Positions 1-7,963 are shown, counted from the stretch's first letter. The stretch: DNA of 17,358 bases from CAXTPV01 sp964249405 (GCA_964249405.1 CAXUBX010000068.1:1-17358), one strand, 5' to 3'. Notes: generated by a model from the letters alone, not told the origin. Numbers and translations are program-made.

Positions 1-1
1 G

Positions 2-289
2 CATCCGGATGAGCAGGGGCGGGGTCTCGGGCGGGCGCTGCTTCGCCATGCCGAAGCGACGGCCGCCCGCGGCGGCGCGCGGGCGGTCCGGATGACGGTG
101 ATCGCGATCCGCACCGAGCTCGTCGCCTGGTACGAACGCCGGGGCTATCGGCCGGTCGGGCGCGCCCCGTTCCCGCATGACGACGAGCGGTTCGGACGGG
201 CGCTCCGCGGCGATCTCGATTTCCTGGTGATGGAGAAGCCGCTCCGGACGCGCGAGACCGGGACATCGGCGCCGGCCGACCCTTCTTGA
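2..289 (+). CDS. GNAT family N-acetyltransferase, 3' part only
   Basis: The reading frame is open from the left edge, so the start lies outside the window and 95 residues are visible. The frame opens with HPDEQGRGLGRALLRHAE, which fits GNAT motif A, the pyrophosphate-binding loop for acetyl-CoA (Q/R-x-x-G-x-G/A). It is followed by a beta strand (VRMTVIAIR) and then WYERRGYRPVG, the usual GNAT motif B (a YE+xGF/Y turn). The tail, VMEKPL, is a typical last strand. The family transfers an acetyl group from acetyl-CoA to an amine; the substrate cannot be read from this fragment. An internal ATG at 92 would start after motif A, so it is not the real start. purH begins 40 bases downstream. Confidence 0.8.
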   Translation, partial: HPDEQGRGLGRALLRHAEATAARGGARAVRMTVIAIRTELVAWYERRGYRPVGRAPFPHDDERFGRALRGDLDFLVMEKPLRTRETGTSAPADPS

Positions 290-329
290 CGCGGTTGCGG
301 AAGGCGCCCGCTTCGGCGTAAGCGCGCCC

Positions 330-1916
330 ATGACCGAGCCCGTCCCGATCCGCCGCGCCCTGCTGTCGGTCAGCGACAAGCGCGGTCTCGTCACGCTCGC
401 CCGGGCGCTGGGGACGCACGGCGCCGCGATCCTGTCGACCGGCGGCTCGGCCGAGGCGCTCCGCGCGGCCGCGATCGAGGTCACCGACGTCTCGGACCAC
501 ACGGGTTTTCCGGAGATCCTCGACGGCCGCGTCAAGACGCTGGTGCCCGAGATCCATGGCGGGATCCTGGGCCGGCGCGACGATCCGTCGCATCGCGAGC
601 AGATGGCGCGCCACGCGATCGCGCCGATCGATCTCGTGGTGGTGAACCTCTACCCGTTCGAGGCGACGGTCGCCGCCGGACGGCCGTTCGCCGACTGCAT
701 CGAGAACATCGACGTCGGCGGCCCGGCGCTGATCCGCGCCGCCGCCAAGAACCACGCGGATGTCGCCGTGCTCACCTCGCCCGACCAGTACGACGCCTTC
801 GCGGCCGAGCTCGCGACCCGTGGCGGCACGACGCTCGCGACGCGCCGCCGCCTCGCCGCGGCGGCCTACGCCGCCTCCGCCGCCTACGACAGCGCGATCG
901 CGGCGTGGTTCGCGCGCGAGACGGCCGAAGGCCTCGATGACTTCCCCGCACAATGGACCTTCGGCGGCCGCCTCAAGGAGGTGCTGCGCTACGGCGAGAA
1001 CCCGCATCAGCGGGCCGCCTTCTACGTCGGCGGACCGCAGCGCCCGGGTCTTGCCACCGCGACGCAGCTGCAGGGCAAGGCGCTGTCCTACAACAACCTG
1101 AACGACACCGACGCCGCGTTCGAGGCCGTCGCGGAGTTCGACGATGCCGCCTGCGTCATCGTCAAGCACGCGAACCCGTGCGGCGCTGCCGTGGCGGCCA
1201 CGATCGCGGAGGCCTGGCGGCTCGCGCTCCGCTGCGATCCGGTCTCCGCGTTCGGCGGGATCGTGGCGCTCAACCGCCGGCTCGATCGCGAGACGGCCGA
1301 CGCGATCGGCGGCATCTTCACCGAGGTCATCATCGCGCCGGACGTGACGGACGACGCGCGCGAGGTCCTGCTGCGACGCAAGAACCTTCGCCTCCTGGTG
1401 ACCGGCGCGATGCCCGATCCGAGGGCGCCCGGAGAGGTCGTGAAGTCGGTCGCAGGCGGGTTCCTGCTGCAGGGCCGCGACGCCGGACGGATCGCCGAAG
1501 GTGACCTCCGCGTCGTGACCCGGCGCGCTCCGGACCCGCGCGAGACGCTGGATCTGCTGTTCGCCTTCCGGGTGGCCAAGCACGTGAAGTCGAACGCGAT
1601 CGTCTATGCCCGCGACGGCGCCACCGTCGGCATCGGCGCCGGCCAGATGAGCCGGCTCGACAGCGCGCGGATCGCGGCATCGAAGGGCACGGACGCGACG
1701 CGGGACGCAGGGCTCGACCGCTCGCTCCTCGCCGGCAGCGCCGCCGCCTCGGACGCGTTCTTCCCCTTCAAGGACGGCCTGGAGGCGGTCGTGGCCGCGG
1801 GCGCCACCGCCGTGGTCCAGCCGGGCGGGTCGGTGCGCGACGAGGAGGTGATCGAGGCGGCCGATCGCGCCGGCATCGCAATGGTGTTCACCGGGATGCG
1901 CCATTTCCGGCACTGA
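330..1916 (+). CDS. purH: Bifunctional AICAR formyltransferase / IMP cyclohydrolase PurH
   Basis: This 528-residue protein is full length for PurH and carries out the last two steps of de novo IMP synthesis in the cytoplasm, formylation of AICAR and ring closure. The N-terminal MGS-like cyclohydrolase domain spans about residues 8-150. By alignment with human ATIC, its catalytic residues are K69 (GRVKT), Y108 (NLYPF), D128 (ENIDVGG) and K140 (RAAAKNH). The AICAR transformylase domain follows from about 205: LRYGENPHQ, LSYNNLNDTDAA, the catalytic K279-H280 pair in VIVKHANPCG, DPVSAFGG, VKSNAIVYA, and SDAFFPFKDGLE near the C-terminus. One oddity is KTLVPEIHGG at 69-78, where most relatives have KTLHP. 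No convincing Shine-Dalgarno precedes the ATG, but homology begins right after it (RRALLSVSDKRGL). Confidence 0.97.
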   Translation: MTEPVPIRRALLSVSDKRGLVTLARALGTHGAAILSTGGSAEALRAAAIEVTDVSDHTGFPEILDGRVKTLVPEIHGGILGRRDDPSHREQMARHAIAPIDLVVVNLYPFEATVAAGRPFADCIENIDVGGPALIRAAAKNHADVAVLTSPDQYDAFAAELATRGGTTLATRRRLAAAAYAASAAYDSAIAAWFARETAEGLDDFPAQWTFGGRLKEVLRYGENPHQRAAFYVGGPQRPGLATATQLQGKALSYNNLNDTDAAFEAVAEFDDAACVIVKHANPCGAAVAATIAEAWRLALRCDPVSAFGGIVALNRRLDRETADAIGGIFTEVIIAPDVTDDAREVLLRRKNLRLLVTGAMPDPRAPGEVVKSVAGGFLLQGRDAGRIAEGDLRVVTRRAPDPRETLDLLFAFRVAKHVKSNAIVYARDGATVGIGAGQMSRLDSARIAASKGTDATRDAGLDRSLLAGSAAASDAFFPFKDGLEAVVAAGATAVVQPGGSVRDEEVIEAADRAGIAMVFTGMRHFRH

Positions 1917-1942
1917 AACGATTGCTCCGCGGTGACACTGCG

Positions 1943-1962
1943 TCGCATTCTCATCGTTGCGA
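1943..1962. promoter_or_regulatory. Candidate operator dyad upstream of mbfA
   Basis: The 88-base gap between purH and mbfA contains TCGCA at 1943-1947 and its reverse complement TGCGA at 1958-1962, separated by ten bases that are less GC-rich than the surroundings (TTCTCATCGT). mbfA homologues are controlled by the iron regulator Irr or related Fur-family proteins, so an iron-responsive site is expected here. The sequence does not match the rhizobial Irr (ICE) consensus closely, and five-base arms can occur by chance. Assignment as an operator is inference. Confidence 0.25.
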
Positions 1963-2004
1963 AAGTGGCTTGATTCCGGCGCCTCTCTCCGCAACTCATG
2001 GCCG

Positions 2005-2961
2005 ATGCGGAGCTTCGACGACCTCACGGAGAACGAGATCCTCGCCGTCGCCATCGGAGCGGAAGAGGAAGACGGCCGGATCTACGCCGATTTCGCCCAC
2101 GGCCTCGCCGAGGACTTCCCGGACAGCGCCAGGATCTTCCGCGGCATGGCCGAGGAGGAGGACGGCCACCGGCGGCAGCTGATCGACCTCTACATCAGGA
2201 AGTTCGGCGGCCACATTCCGCTGATCCGCCGCGGCGACGTCCGCGGCTTCATCCAGCGCCGCCCGATCTGGCAGACCCGGCCGCTCGGCCTGGAGCCGGT
2301 GCGACGGCGTGCCCGCGAGATGGAGGAGGACGCCGCCCGCTTCTACCGCACCGCCGCCTCGCGATCGACGGATGCCGAGGTCCGGCGTCTGCTCGGCGAT
2401 CTCGCCGCTGCGGAGGACCAGCACTCGACCACCGCCGGTCGGCTGGAGGCGGAGCACCTCACCGACGAGAACCGGGTCGCCGAGGACGAGCGGCAGCAGC
2501 GGAACTTCGTGCTGCAGGTGGTGCAGCCGGGCCTGGTGGGCCTGATGGACGGGTCGGTCTCGACGCTCGCTCCGGTGTTCGCCGCCGCCTTCGCGACGCA
2601 CCAGACGCGCGAAGGCTTCGTGGTCGGGCTCGCGGCCTCGGTGGGCGCCGGCATCTCCATGGGCTTCGCGGAAGCACTGTCCGACGACGGCAAGCTCTCC
2701 GGGCGCGGGACGCCGATCCTGCGCGGCCTGGTCTGCGGCCTGATGACCACGCTCGGCGGGATCGGTCACACCCTGCCGTTCCTGATCCCGGCATTCTGGA
2801 CCGCGATCGCGATCGCGGTGGTGGTGGTGCTGGTGGAGCTCGCGGCCATCACCTGGATCCGCTGGCGCTACATGGACACGCCGCCGGCCTCGGCCGCGAT
2901 GCAGATCGTGCTCGGGGGCGCGCTGGTGTTCGCGGCCGGGGTCCTGATCGGAACGACCTGA
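2005..2961 (+). CDS. mbfA: MbfA-type ferritin (erythrin)-VIT1 fusion, iron exporter
   Basis: This 318-residue protein joins an N-terminal ferritin-like di-iron domain (about 5-150) to a C-terminal VIT1/CCC1 membrane domain (about 168-318). The ferritin helices carry EEEDGR (20-25), EEEDGH (51-55), EMEED (105-109) and EDQH (137-140), the repeated Glu and ExxH ligands of a di-iron site. The membrane part has QPGLVGLMDGSVSTLAP, then VGAGISMGFAEALSDDG and GHTLPFLI, typical of VIT1 transporters, with about five hydrophobic segments. Characterised relatives (MbfA of Bradyrhizobium and Agrobacterium) export iron across the inner membrane and protect against iron and peroxide stress. I chose the ATG at 2005 because the family begins with M-R-x-F-x-D-L; an upstream TTG at 1957 would add 16 unrelated residues. 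Confidence 0.93.
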   Translation: MRSFDDLTENEILAVAIGAEEEDGRIYADFAHGLAEDFPDSARIFRGMAEEEDGHRRQLIDLYIRKFGGHIPLIRRGDVRGFIQRRPIWQTRPLGLEPVRRRAREMEEDAARFYRTAASRSTDAEVRRLLGDLAAAEDQHSTTAGRLEAEHLTDENRVAEDERQQRNFVLQVVQPGLVGLMDGSVSTLAPVFAAAFATHQTREGFVVGLAASVGAGISMGFAEALSDDGKLSGRGTPILRGLVCGLMTTLGGIGHTLPFLIPAFWTAIAIAVVVVLVELAAITWIRWRYMDTPPASAAMQIVLGGALVFAAGVLIGTT

Positions 2962-3012
2962 CCGCCGCGCCCGGCCCTTCACATCGGGGCGCGCCGGTGC
3001 GAGGTAGGCCGG

Positions 3013-3639
3013 ATGGTGCCGCGCCGCCCGCTCCTCGTCGCTCCCCTGGTCGCGCTGGGCCTGGCCGGGTCCGCGCACGCCGAGACCGCCGCGCCTGCCG
3101 TCCTCACCCCGGCCGACCAGGGATGGATCGGCCGCATCGAGACGACGCTGAACGCCATCACGACACTGAAGGCGCGGTTCCTCCAGATCGACCAGAGCGG
3201 ACACACCACGGGAGGGGTCGCCTGGCTCGACCGACCCGACCGGATGCGGTTCCAGTACGACAAGCCGTCCGGCCTGCTCCTCGTCGCCGACGGCAGTACC
3301 GTGATCTTCCATGATCCGAAACTCGACCAGACCACCAGGATCCCGCTGGACCGCACGCCGCTCGGGCTGCTTCTCGCGCCGAACATCGCGCTCGACGGGA
3401 ACGTGACGGTGACCGGCTTCGCGCACGAGAACGGGACCGTGCAGGTGACCCTGGAGCGCACCGCCTCGCCGGGCGACGGCAGCCTGACGCTCGTGTTCTC
3501 CGAGACCCCGTTCGCGCTCCGATCCTGGTCCGTGATCGACGCCGAGGGGCGTGACACGCGGGTCGATCTCTACGACGTGGTGCTCGGCGGCGCGTTTCCG
3601 GCGTCGCTGTTCATCTACGACGACAACCAGAACGGATAA
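3013..3639 (+). CDS. lolA: Outer-membrane lipoprotein carrier protein LolA
   Basis: The product is 208 residues with a clear Sec signal peptide (MVPRRPLLVAPLVALGLAGSAHA, likely cut before ETAAP). The mature part fits the LolA fold: LNAITTLKARFLQID near the start, WLDRPDRMRFQYDKPSG, LLVADGSTVIFHDPKLDQTTRIPLD, and a C-terminal half rich in beta strands (LVFSETPFALRSWSVIDAEG, DLYDVVLGGAFPASLFIYDD). LolA accepts triacylated lipoproteins from the LolCDE transporter and carries them through the periplasm to the outer membrane. The length is normal for the alphaproteobacterial form. A GAGG motif sits about ten bases before the ATG. The gene lies 51 bases after mbfA and nine bases before the TTG-started hydrolase gene. 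Confidence 0.92.
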   Translation: MVPRRPLLVAPLVALGLAGSAHAETAAPAVLTPADQGWIGRIETTLNAITTLKARFLQIDQSGHTTGGVAWLDRPDRMRFQYDKPSGLLLVADGSTVIFHDPKLDQTTRIPLDRTPLGLLLAPNIALDGNVTVTGFAHENGTVQVTLERTASPGDGSLTLVFSETPFALRSWSVIDAEGRDTRVDLYDVVLGGAFPASLFIYDDNQNG

Positions 3640-3642
3640 GGA
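3638..3642 (+). promoter_or_regulatory. Shine-Dalgarno AAGGA supporting a TTG start
   Basis: AAGGA overlaps the lolA stop codon and ends six bases before the TTG at 3649. No ATG or GTG near the start of the conserved region (KPLVGITCC) offers an alternative, so this site decides the start of the next gene and couples it to lolA. Confidence 0.65.
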
Positions 3643-3648
3643 CGCGCG

Positions 3649-4398
3649 TTGAAGCCGCTTGTCGGGATCACCTGCTGCAACAAGGCGTTCGGGGAATACG
3701 CGACCCGCAACCACGCCGCCTCCGACACCTATGTCCGGGCGACCGACTGGGTCGTCGGCGCGGCACCCGTGCTCGTGCCGGCCAACGGCGAGGCGGCCGA
3801 CATCGGCACCCTGGTCGCCCGTCTCGACGGCCTGATCCTGACCGGCAGCCGCTCCAACGTGGCGCCGAACCTGTATGGCGGCCCCGACCACCCGGCCGGT
3901 ACCCCGGTCGACCCGCGACGGGACGCCGTCACCATGGCGCTGATCCGGGCCGCGATCGAGCGCGGCATGCCGCTGCTCGCCATCTGCCGCGGCTTCCAGG
4001 AACTGAACGTGGCGCTGGGCGGCACGCTGCATCAGCGGCTGCAGGATCTCCCCGGCCGCTTCGATCATTCGGCCCCGAAGAGCCCGGAGGCCGCGGTTCG
4101 CGTCGCCAAGCGCCACACCGTGCAACTGCTCGGCGGCGGACTGCTCCGCCGCCTGGTCGGGCGCGATGCCGTCATGGTCAACTCGCTCCACAACGAAGGC
4201 ATCGATCGCCTCGCCCCCGGCCTCGCGCCGGAGGGTCTCGCGCCAGACGGCACGGTGGAGGCGGCCCGCGTCGCGGCGGCGCCGGGATGGACGCTCGGTG
4301 TGCAGTGGCACCCGGAAGCCGATGCCGAAACCGACGAGGTGTCGCGTGCCATCTTCGCCGCCTTCGGCGATGCGGTGCGGGATCGCCACCCTCTCTGA
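3649..4398 (+). CDS. Gamma-glutamyl-gamma-aminobutyrate hydrolase family protein (peptidase C26, PuuD-like)
   Basis: This 249-residue, class I glutamine-amidotransferase-like hydrolase starts with TTG. It opens with KPLVGITCC, the usual first strand of the PuuD family (RPxIGIT). The nucleophile is C113 in LLAICRGFQELNV, and the His/Glu of the triad are H221 and E223 in GVQWHPEAD. DGLILTGSRSNVAPNLYGG (60-78) is the conserved GGxDV-like region that frames the active site, and VNSLHNEGIDRLAPGL (177-191) matches the family's VNSxHHQ block. PuuD hydrolyses gamma-glutamyl-GABA to glutamate and GABA in putrescine breakdown. No other puu genes are here, so the actual substrate is uncertain. It lies between lolA and the DedA gene with short spacers. 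Confidence 0.88.
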   Translation: MKPLVGITCCNKAFGEYATRNHAASDTYVRATDWVVGAAPVLVPANGEAADIGTLVARLDGLILTGSRSNVAPNLYGGPDHPAGTPVDPRRDAVTMALIRAAIERGMPLLAICRGFQELNVALGGTLHQRLQDLPGRFDHSAPKSPEAAVRVAKRHTVQLLGGGLLRRLVGRDAVMVNSLHNEGIDRLAPGLAPEGLAPDGTVEAARVAAAPGWTLGVQWHPEADAETDEVSRAIFAAFGDAVRDRHPL

Positions 4399-4405
4399 GC
4401 GGGGG

Positions 4406-5035
4406 ATGATGCACCATCTCGACCGCCTGCTCGACGAATACGGCTACGGCGCCGTCGGGCTCGTGGTCGGACTGGAGGCGATGGGCCTGCCGCTCCCGGG
4501 CGAGAGCATGATCATCGGCAGCGCGATCTACAGCGCCACCTCCCACAGGCTCTCGATCGTCTGGATCCTGGTCGCGGCCGCGCTCGGTGCGATCCTGGGG
4601 GACAACCTGGGCTACCTCATCGGCCGCTCGGTCGGCTATCGCGTGGTCGTCCGTTACGGACGGAAGGTCGGGCTGTCCGAGGACCGTCTCACGCTCGGCC
4701 GCTACCTGTTCCGGCGCTACGGCGGGTTGGTGGTGTTCTTCGGCCGGTTCGTCGCCGTGCTCCGGACCTTCGTCGCCCTCCTCGCCGGCGCCAACCGGAT
4801 GCCTTGGGGGCGCTTCCTGGTCTGGAACGCGCTCGGCGGGATCGCCTGGACGGTCGGCTACGGCCTGGCGGCCTTCGAGGCCGGCGAGGCGATCCGACGG
4901 ATCGAAGGGCCGGTCGGCATCGCGATCGCCTCCATCGCCGTGCCGATCGTCACGGCGATGATCCTGTTGCTGAAGAAGAACGAAAAGCGGCTCATCGAGG
5001 AAGCGCGCCGCGAGGGCGGCCCCGCGCCAGCCTGA
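4406..5035 (+). CDS. DedA family membrane protein (SNARE-associated/VTT domain)
   Basis: This 209-residue polytopic inner-membrane protein has at least four hydrophobic stretches (about 15-30, 50-66, 106-127 and 163-177). Family signatures are present: LPLPGESMIIGSA with E33, GAILGDNLGYLIGR with D66, and FFGRFVAVLRTFVALLAGANRM with R114 and R120 six residues apart. The acidic and arginine residues correspond in kind to those needed for function in E. coli YqjA. The usual proline of the RFxPxxR motif is alanine here (RFVAVLR), a variation also seen in the family. DedA proteins include undecaprenyl-phosphate and phospholipid translocases. Two adjacent ATGs (4406 and 4409) follow a G-rich run; either could be used. 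The start lies seven bases after the previous stop. Confidence 0.9.
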   Translation: MMHHLDRLLDEYGYGAVGLVVGLEAMGLPLPGESMIIGSAIYSATSHRLSIVWILVAAALGAILGDNLGYLIGRSVGYRVVVRYGRKVGLSEDRLTLGRYLFRRYGGLVVFFGRFVAVLRTFVALLAGANRMPWGRFLVWNALGGIAWTVGYGLAAFEAGEAIRRIEGPVGIAIASIAVPIVTAMILLLKKNEKRLIEEARREGGPAPA

Positions 5036-5171
5036 AAGCTCTGCGGACCGTGGCCCCGGCGGCGCTCGAGCGGCGCCTGCCTTGGCCGGATGCCGCCGGC
5101 TCCGAACCGCGTGGCTTGCGCGACCGGATAGTTCTTCCATGGACCGATGCGATTTGTTAGGCGTGGTCGGA

Positions 5172-5200
5172 TTGGATTGTAATCTTCAGAAGTTTGGCAT
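5172..5200 (+). promoter_or_regulatory. Candidate promoter of the TetR gene
   Basis: The 178-base gap before the TetR gene turns AT-richer in its second half. TTGGAT (5172-5177) and TGGCAT (5195-5200) lie 17 bases apart and resemble -35 and -10 elements at four and three of six positions. A short dyad, GATT at 5170-5173 and AATC at 5181-5184, overlaps the -35 and could be an autoregulatory operator. Both calls are weak; the first part of the gap shows nothing I can name. Confidence 0.3.
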
Positions 5201-5213
5201 CGGGAATACGAGA

Positions 5214-5813
5214 ATGAAAGTCCACACAGGCCGGCCGGGGCGGCCCCGGGAGTTCGACATCGACGATGCGACGCGGGACGCCATGGAGGTGTTCTGGAAC
5301 AGCGGGTTCCATGCGACGTCGTTACCCGACCTGATCGAGGGCATGGGCCTGACGCGTGGCAGCATCTACAAGGCCTACGAGGACAAGCGCTCGATCTATC
5401 TGGCCGCCCTCGACGCCTATGTCGATGCGAAGCTCGATCGCACGGCGAGGAAGCTCGACCGCGCCGACAAGCGCGCGGCGATCCGCGATGCGCTCGCGAT
5501 GACGGCGCGGGAATGCGCGTCCGAACTCGGTCGGAAGGGCTGCTTCGTGACCGCGGCTCTGGCCGAGATGGTTCCGAATGATCCCGACGTCGAGACGCGC
5601 TCGCTCCGCCTGCTCTCCGGGCTCGAGCGGCTGTTCGCGGATGCGATCGCGGAGGGCAAGGCGGCCGGCAGCATCACCTCGGCGACGCCGACCGCGGTGC
5701 TCGCCAAGACGATCGTCTGCATGGGGTTCGGCCTCTCGGTGCTCGGCAAGCTCGGGCCGAGCGAGCGCGCCAACCGCAAGCTGACGGACGTCGCCATCGC
5801 CCTGCTGGACTGA
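5214..5813 (+). CDS. TetR/AcrR family transcriptional regulator
   Basis: The protein is 199 residues, standard for TetR regulators. The N-terminal DNA-binding domain covers about residues 8-60: GRPREFDIDDATRDAMEVFW (helix 1), then the helix-turn-helix ATSLPDLIEGMGLTRGSIYK and the closing KAYEDKRSIYLAAL helix. The C-terminal domain carries GRKGCFVTAALAEM, LRLLSGLERLF and a last helix ending in ALLD. GCFVTAALAE with a conserved Cys is common in the NemR/AcuR-like group, which often senses electrophiles or organic compounds; the ligand here is unknown. The start was set at ATG 5214 because the conserved GRPGRPREF begins a few residues in; an open frame extends back to 5082 without conserved sequence. 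It ends 34 bases from the convergent aroC stop. Confidence 0.92.
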   Translation: MKVHTGRPGRPREFDIDDATRDAMEVFWNSGFHATSLPDLIEGMGLTRGSIYKAYEDKRSIYLAALDAYVDAKLDRTARKLDRADKRAAIRDALAMTARECASELGRKGCFVTAALAEMVPNDPDVETRSLRLLSGLERLFADAIAEGKAAGSITSATPTAVLAKTIVCMGFGLSVLGKLGPSERANRKLTDVAIALLD

Positions 5814-5847
5814 GCGGTCGCGCCGAGGTGCCTTGCGGCGAACGCGG

Positions 5848-6939
5848 TCAGCGGGTTCCGTTCTGGCCCCGGTCCCGGAGCAGGTGGTCCGCGAGAACGA
5901 GTGCCACCATCGCTTCGCCGACCGGAACCGCCCGGATCCCGACGCAGGGATCGTGACGCCCGGTGGTGCGGACCTCGACCTCCTCGCCCGTGCCGGTCAC
6001 CGAGCGGAGCGGCGTCGCAATCGAGCTCGTGGGCTTGACCGCGAACCTCGCGACGATCGGCTGCCCGGTCGAGATGCCGCCGAGCACGCCGCCGGCATGG
6101 TTCGACAGGAACCGGATCCGCCCGTCGGCATCGCTCCGCAACTCGTCCGCGTTCGACCGGCCGTCGGCGGCCGCGGCGGCGAAGCCGTCGCCGATCTCGA
6201 CGCCCTTGACGGCATTGATCCCCATCAGCGCCGCCGCGATCTCCGCGTCGAGCTTGCCGTAGAGCGGCGCGCCGAGGCCGGGCGGCACGCCGGTCGCGGT
6301 CACCTCCACCACGGCGCCGAGCGACGATCCCTGCCGACGGGCCTCGTCGAGCAGCCGCTCCCATTCCGCGCAGGCGGTGGCATCGGGGCAGAAGAAGGCG
6401 TTGCCGTCGATCGCGGCGTCGTCCCAGCGAGCCCGGTCGATCGGATGCGGGCCGATCCGTACCAGCGCGCCGCGGACCGCGAACGCGTCCCCGGTGAGCG
6501 CGTCCAGCACGCGGCGTGCGACCGCGCCCGCGGCGACCCGACACGCCGTTTCCCGGGCCGAAGACCGGCCGCCGCCGCGCACGTCGCGGATCCCGTATTT
6601 CAGGTCATACGCGAGATCCGCGTGGCCAGGCCGGTAGCGGTCGGCGATCGCGGCGTAGTCCTTCGGGCGCTGGTCGACGTTCTCGATCTCGATCGCGATC
6701 GGCGTTCCCGTGGTTCGCCCCGCCGTCGTGCCGGACAGGATCCGTGCCCGGTCGGTCTCCTGGCGCTGCGTCGTGAACCGGCTCTGCCCCGGACGCCGCC
6801 GGTCGAGGAAGGGCTGGATGTCCGCTTCCGAGAGCGCGATGCCGGGCGGGCATCCATCCACCACGCACCCGATCGCCGGCCCGTGACTTTCGCCCCACGT
6901 GGTGACGGTGAAGAGATGGCCGAACCGGTTGTGCGACAT
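5848..6939 (-). CDS. aroC: Chorismate synthase
   Basis: This 363-residue protein is full length for AroC, which converts 5-enolpyruvylshikimate-3-phosphate to chorismate with reduced FMN, the last shared step to the aromatic amino acids. It begins SHNRFGHLFTVTTWGESHG, the family's first signature, and continues VVDGCPPGI. The second signature is YGIRDVRGGGRSSARETA (about 114-131), the flavin and substrate binding loop. The third is RHDPCVGIRAVPVGEAM near the C-terminus. The ATG follows the fabI TAG stop with no base between them, so the two genes almost certainly form an operon with translational coupling. The 34-base gap to the facing TetR stop holds CGCCG/CGGCG arms but no T-run. Confidence 0.97.
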   Translation of the reverse strand: MSHNRFGHLFTVTTWGESHGPAIGCVVDGCPPGIALSEADIQPFLDRRRPGQSRFTTQRQETDRARILSGTTAGRTTGTPIAIEIENVDQRPKDYAAIADRYRPGHADLAYDLKYGIRDVRGGGRSSARETACRVAAGAVARRVLDALTGDAFAVRGALVRIGPHPIDRARWDDAAIDGNAFFCPDATACAEWERLLDEARRQGSSLGAVVEVTATGVPPGLGAPLYGKLDAEIAAALMGINAVKGVEIGDGFAAAAADGRSNADELRSDADGRIRFLSNHAGGVLGGISTGQPIVARFAVKPTSSIATPLRSVTGTGEEVEVRTTGRHDPCVGIRAVPVGEAMVALVLADHLLRDRGQNGTR

Positions 6940-7818
6940 CTAGTCCGCGACGACGGCGATGTCGGGTGCCTTCGGGTTCTTCATGCCGACGGTGTGGTAC
7001 CCGCAATCGACATGGTGCACCTCGCCGGTGACCCCGCTCGCGAGATCGGACAGCAGATAGAGGCCCGCCCCCCCGACTTCCTCGGTCGTCACGTTGCGCT
7101 CGAGCGGCGCGTTCAGCTGGTTCCATTTCAGGATGTAGCGGAAATCGCCGATCCCGCTCGCCGCCAGCGTCTTGATCGGACCGGCGCTGATCGCGTTCAC
7201 CCGGATCCCGTCCGTGCCGAGATCGGCGGCGAGATAGCGGACGCTCGCCTCGAGCGCCGCCTTGGCGACGCCCATGACGTTGTAGTGCGGCATCCAGCGC
7301 TCGGCGCCGAGATAGGTCAGCGTCAGCATCGAGCCGCCCCGGTTCATCAACGCCGCGGCCCGGCGCGCGACGGCCGTGAAGGAGTAGGCGGAGATGTCGA
7401 GCGCGGTCAGGAACGCGTCACGCGGCGTGTCGACGTAGCGGCCGCGGAGATACTGCTTGTCGGCCCAGCCGATCGCGTGGACCAGGAAGTCGATCGACCC
7501 CCAGGCCTCGCCGATCCGGCCGAACGTCTCGTCGATCGCCGTGTCGTCGCCGACGTCGCAAGCCAGCACCAGGCTCGATCCGATGCTGTCGGCGAGCGGC
7601 CGGACCCGCTTGCCGAGGGCCTCGCCCTGGTAGGTGAAGGCGACCGCGCCGCCCTGGGCGGCGACCGCGTTGGCGATGCCCCAGGCGATCGAGCGGTCGT
7701 TCGCGACGCCCATCACGACGCCACGCTTGCCTTCCATCAGCGTGCCGCGCGCCACCGTGCCGGACCTGCTGTCGCCGCTCGTCTTGAGGTCGTGTTCCGT
7801 CTCGACGCCGTCTGGCAT
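6940..7818 (-). CDS. fabI: Enoyl-[acyl-carrier-protein] reductase (NADH) FabI
   Basis: FabI reduces enoyl-ACP with NADH in the last step of each fatty-acid elongation cycle. The core starts at MEGKRGVVMGVANDRSIAWG, the FabI form of the nucleotide-binding loop. VHAIGWADK follows, then TYLGAERWMPHYNVMGVAKA with catalytic Y179 and K186 (the FabI Tyr-x6-Lys arrangement) and a further Tyr at TYLGAE. AISAGPIKTLAASGI and the DCGYHT C-terminal block are also typical. I chose the start at 7818 because GGAGA lies six bases before that ATG; it gives 292 residues with a 27-residue polar leader. An internal ATG at 7737 would give a more usual length but has no Shine-Dalgarno. The stop abuts the aroC start. 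Confidence 0.95.
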   Translation of the reverse strand: MPDGVETEHDLKTSGDSRSGTVARGTLMEGKRGVVMGVANDRSIAWGIANAVAAQGGAVAFTYQGEALGKRVRPLADSIGSSLVLACDVGDDTAIDETFGRIGEAWGSIDFLVHAIGWADKQYLRGRYVDTPRDAFLTALDISAYSFTAVARRAAALMNRGGSMLTLTYLGAERWMPHYNVMGVAKAALEASVRYLAADLGTDGIRVNAISAGPIKTLAASGIGDFRYILKWNQLNAPLERNVTTEEVGGAGLYLLSDLASGVTGEVHHVDCGYHTVGMKNPKAPDIAVVAD

Positions 7819-7963
7819 GGCGGTTCTCCGCATTGGCGGCGCCCGGGATCCCATCCGCAGGGAAGACGGCGTCAAACGAGGCTCGCTCCTCGCACGATGC
7901 CGGGCCGATCTCAAGTCCACCCTTCCGGGAGCCGCGGCCGACCAGATGACCCGAGGAGGAACG
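7819..7963. other. Divergent intergenic region between fabI and pdxH
   Basis: This 145-base gap must hold the promoters for fabI-aroC leftward and pdxH rightward. I see no clear -35/-10 pair. The only dyad noticed is CGAGG/CCTCG at 7877-7892, with five-base arms, which is not significant in DNA this GC-rich. Its right edge carries the strong Shine-Dalgarno GAGGAGGA (7953-7960) that sets the pdxH start at 7964 rather than at the in-frame ATG at 7946. Confidence 0.5.

Noticed and set aside
286..314. TTGACG as the -35 element of a purH promoter
   Set aside because: The hexamer is good, but no -10-like sequence lies 16-19 bases downstream, and it overlaps the stop codon of the preceding gene.
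1996..4389. Long minus-strand open frame (797 codons) opposite mbfA, lolA and the PuuD-like gene
   Set aside because: It is antisense to three genes with clear family motifs; its product is low-complexity Arg/Gly/His/Asp-rich sequence with no recognisable domain, as expected from GC-rich shadow frames.
5814..5847. Bidirectional terminator between the TetR gene and aroC
   Set aside because: CGCCG (5821-5825) and CGGCG (5836-5840) could pair, but five-base GC arms are common by chance here and no T-run follows on either strand.
7877..7892. CGAGG/CCTCG dyad as an operator between fabI and pdxH
   Set aside because: The arms are only five bases and GC-rich, with no match to a known regulator site.
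7634..7963. Upstream extension of the pdxH frame to 7634
   Set aside because: It would run antisense into fabI; the GAGGAGGA site and family alignment place the start at 7964.
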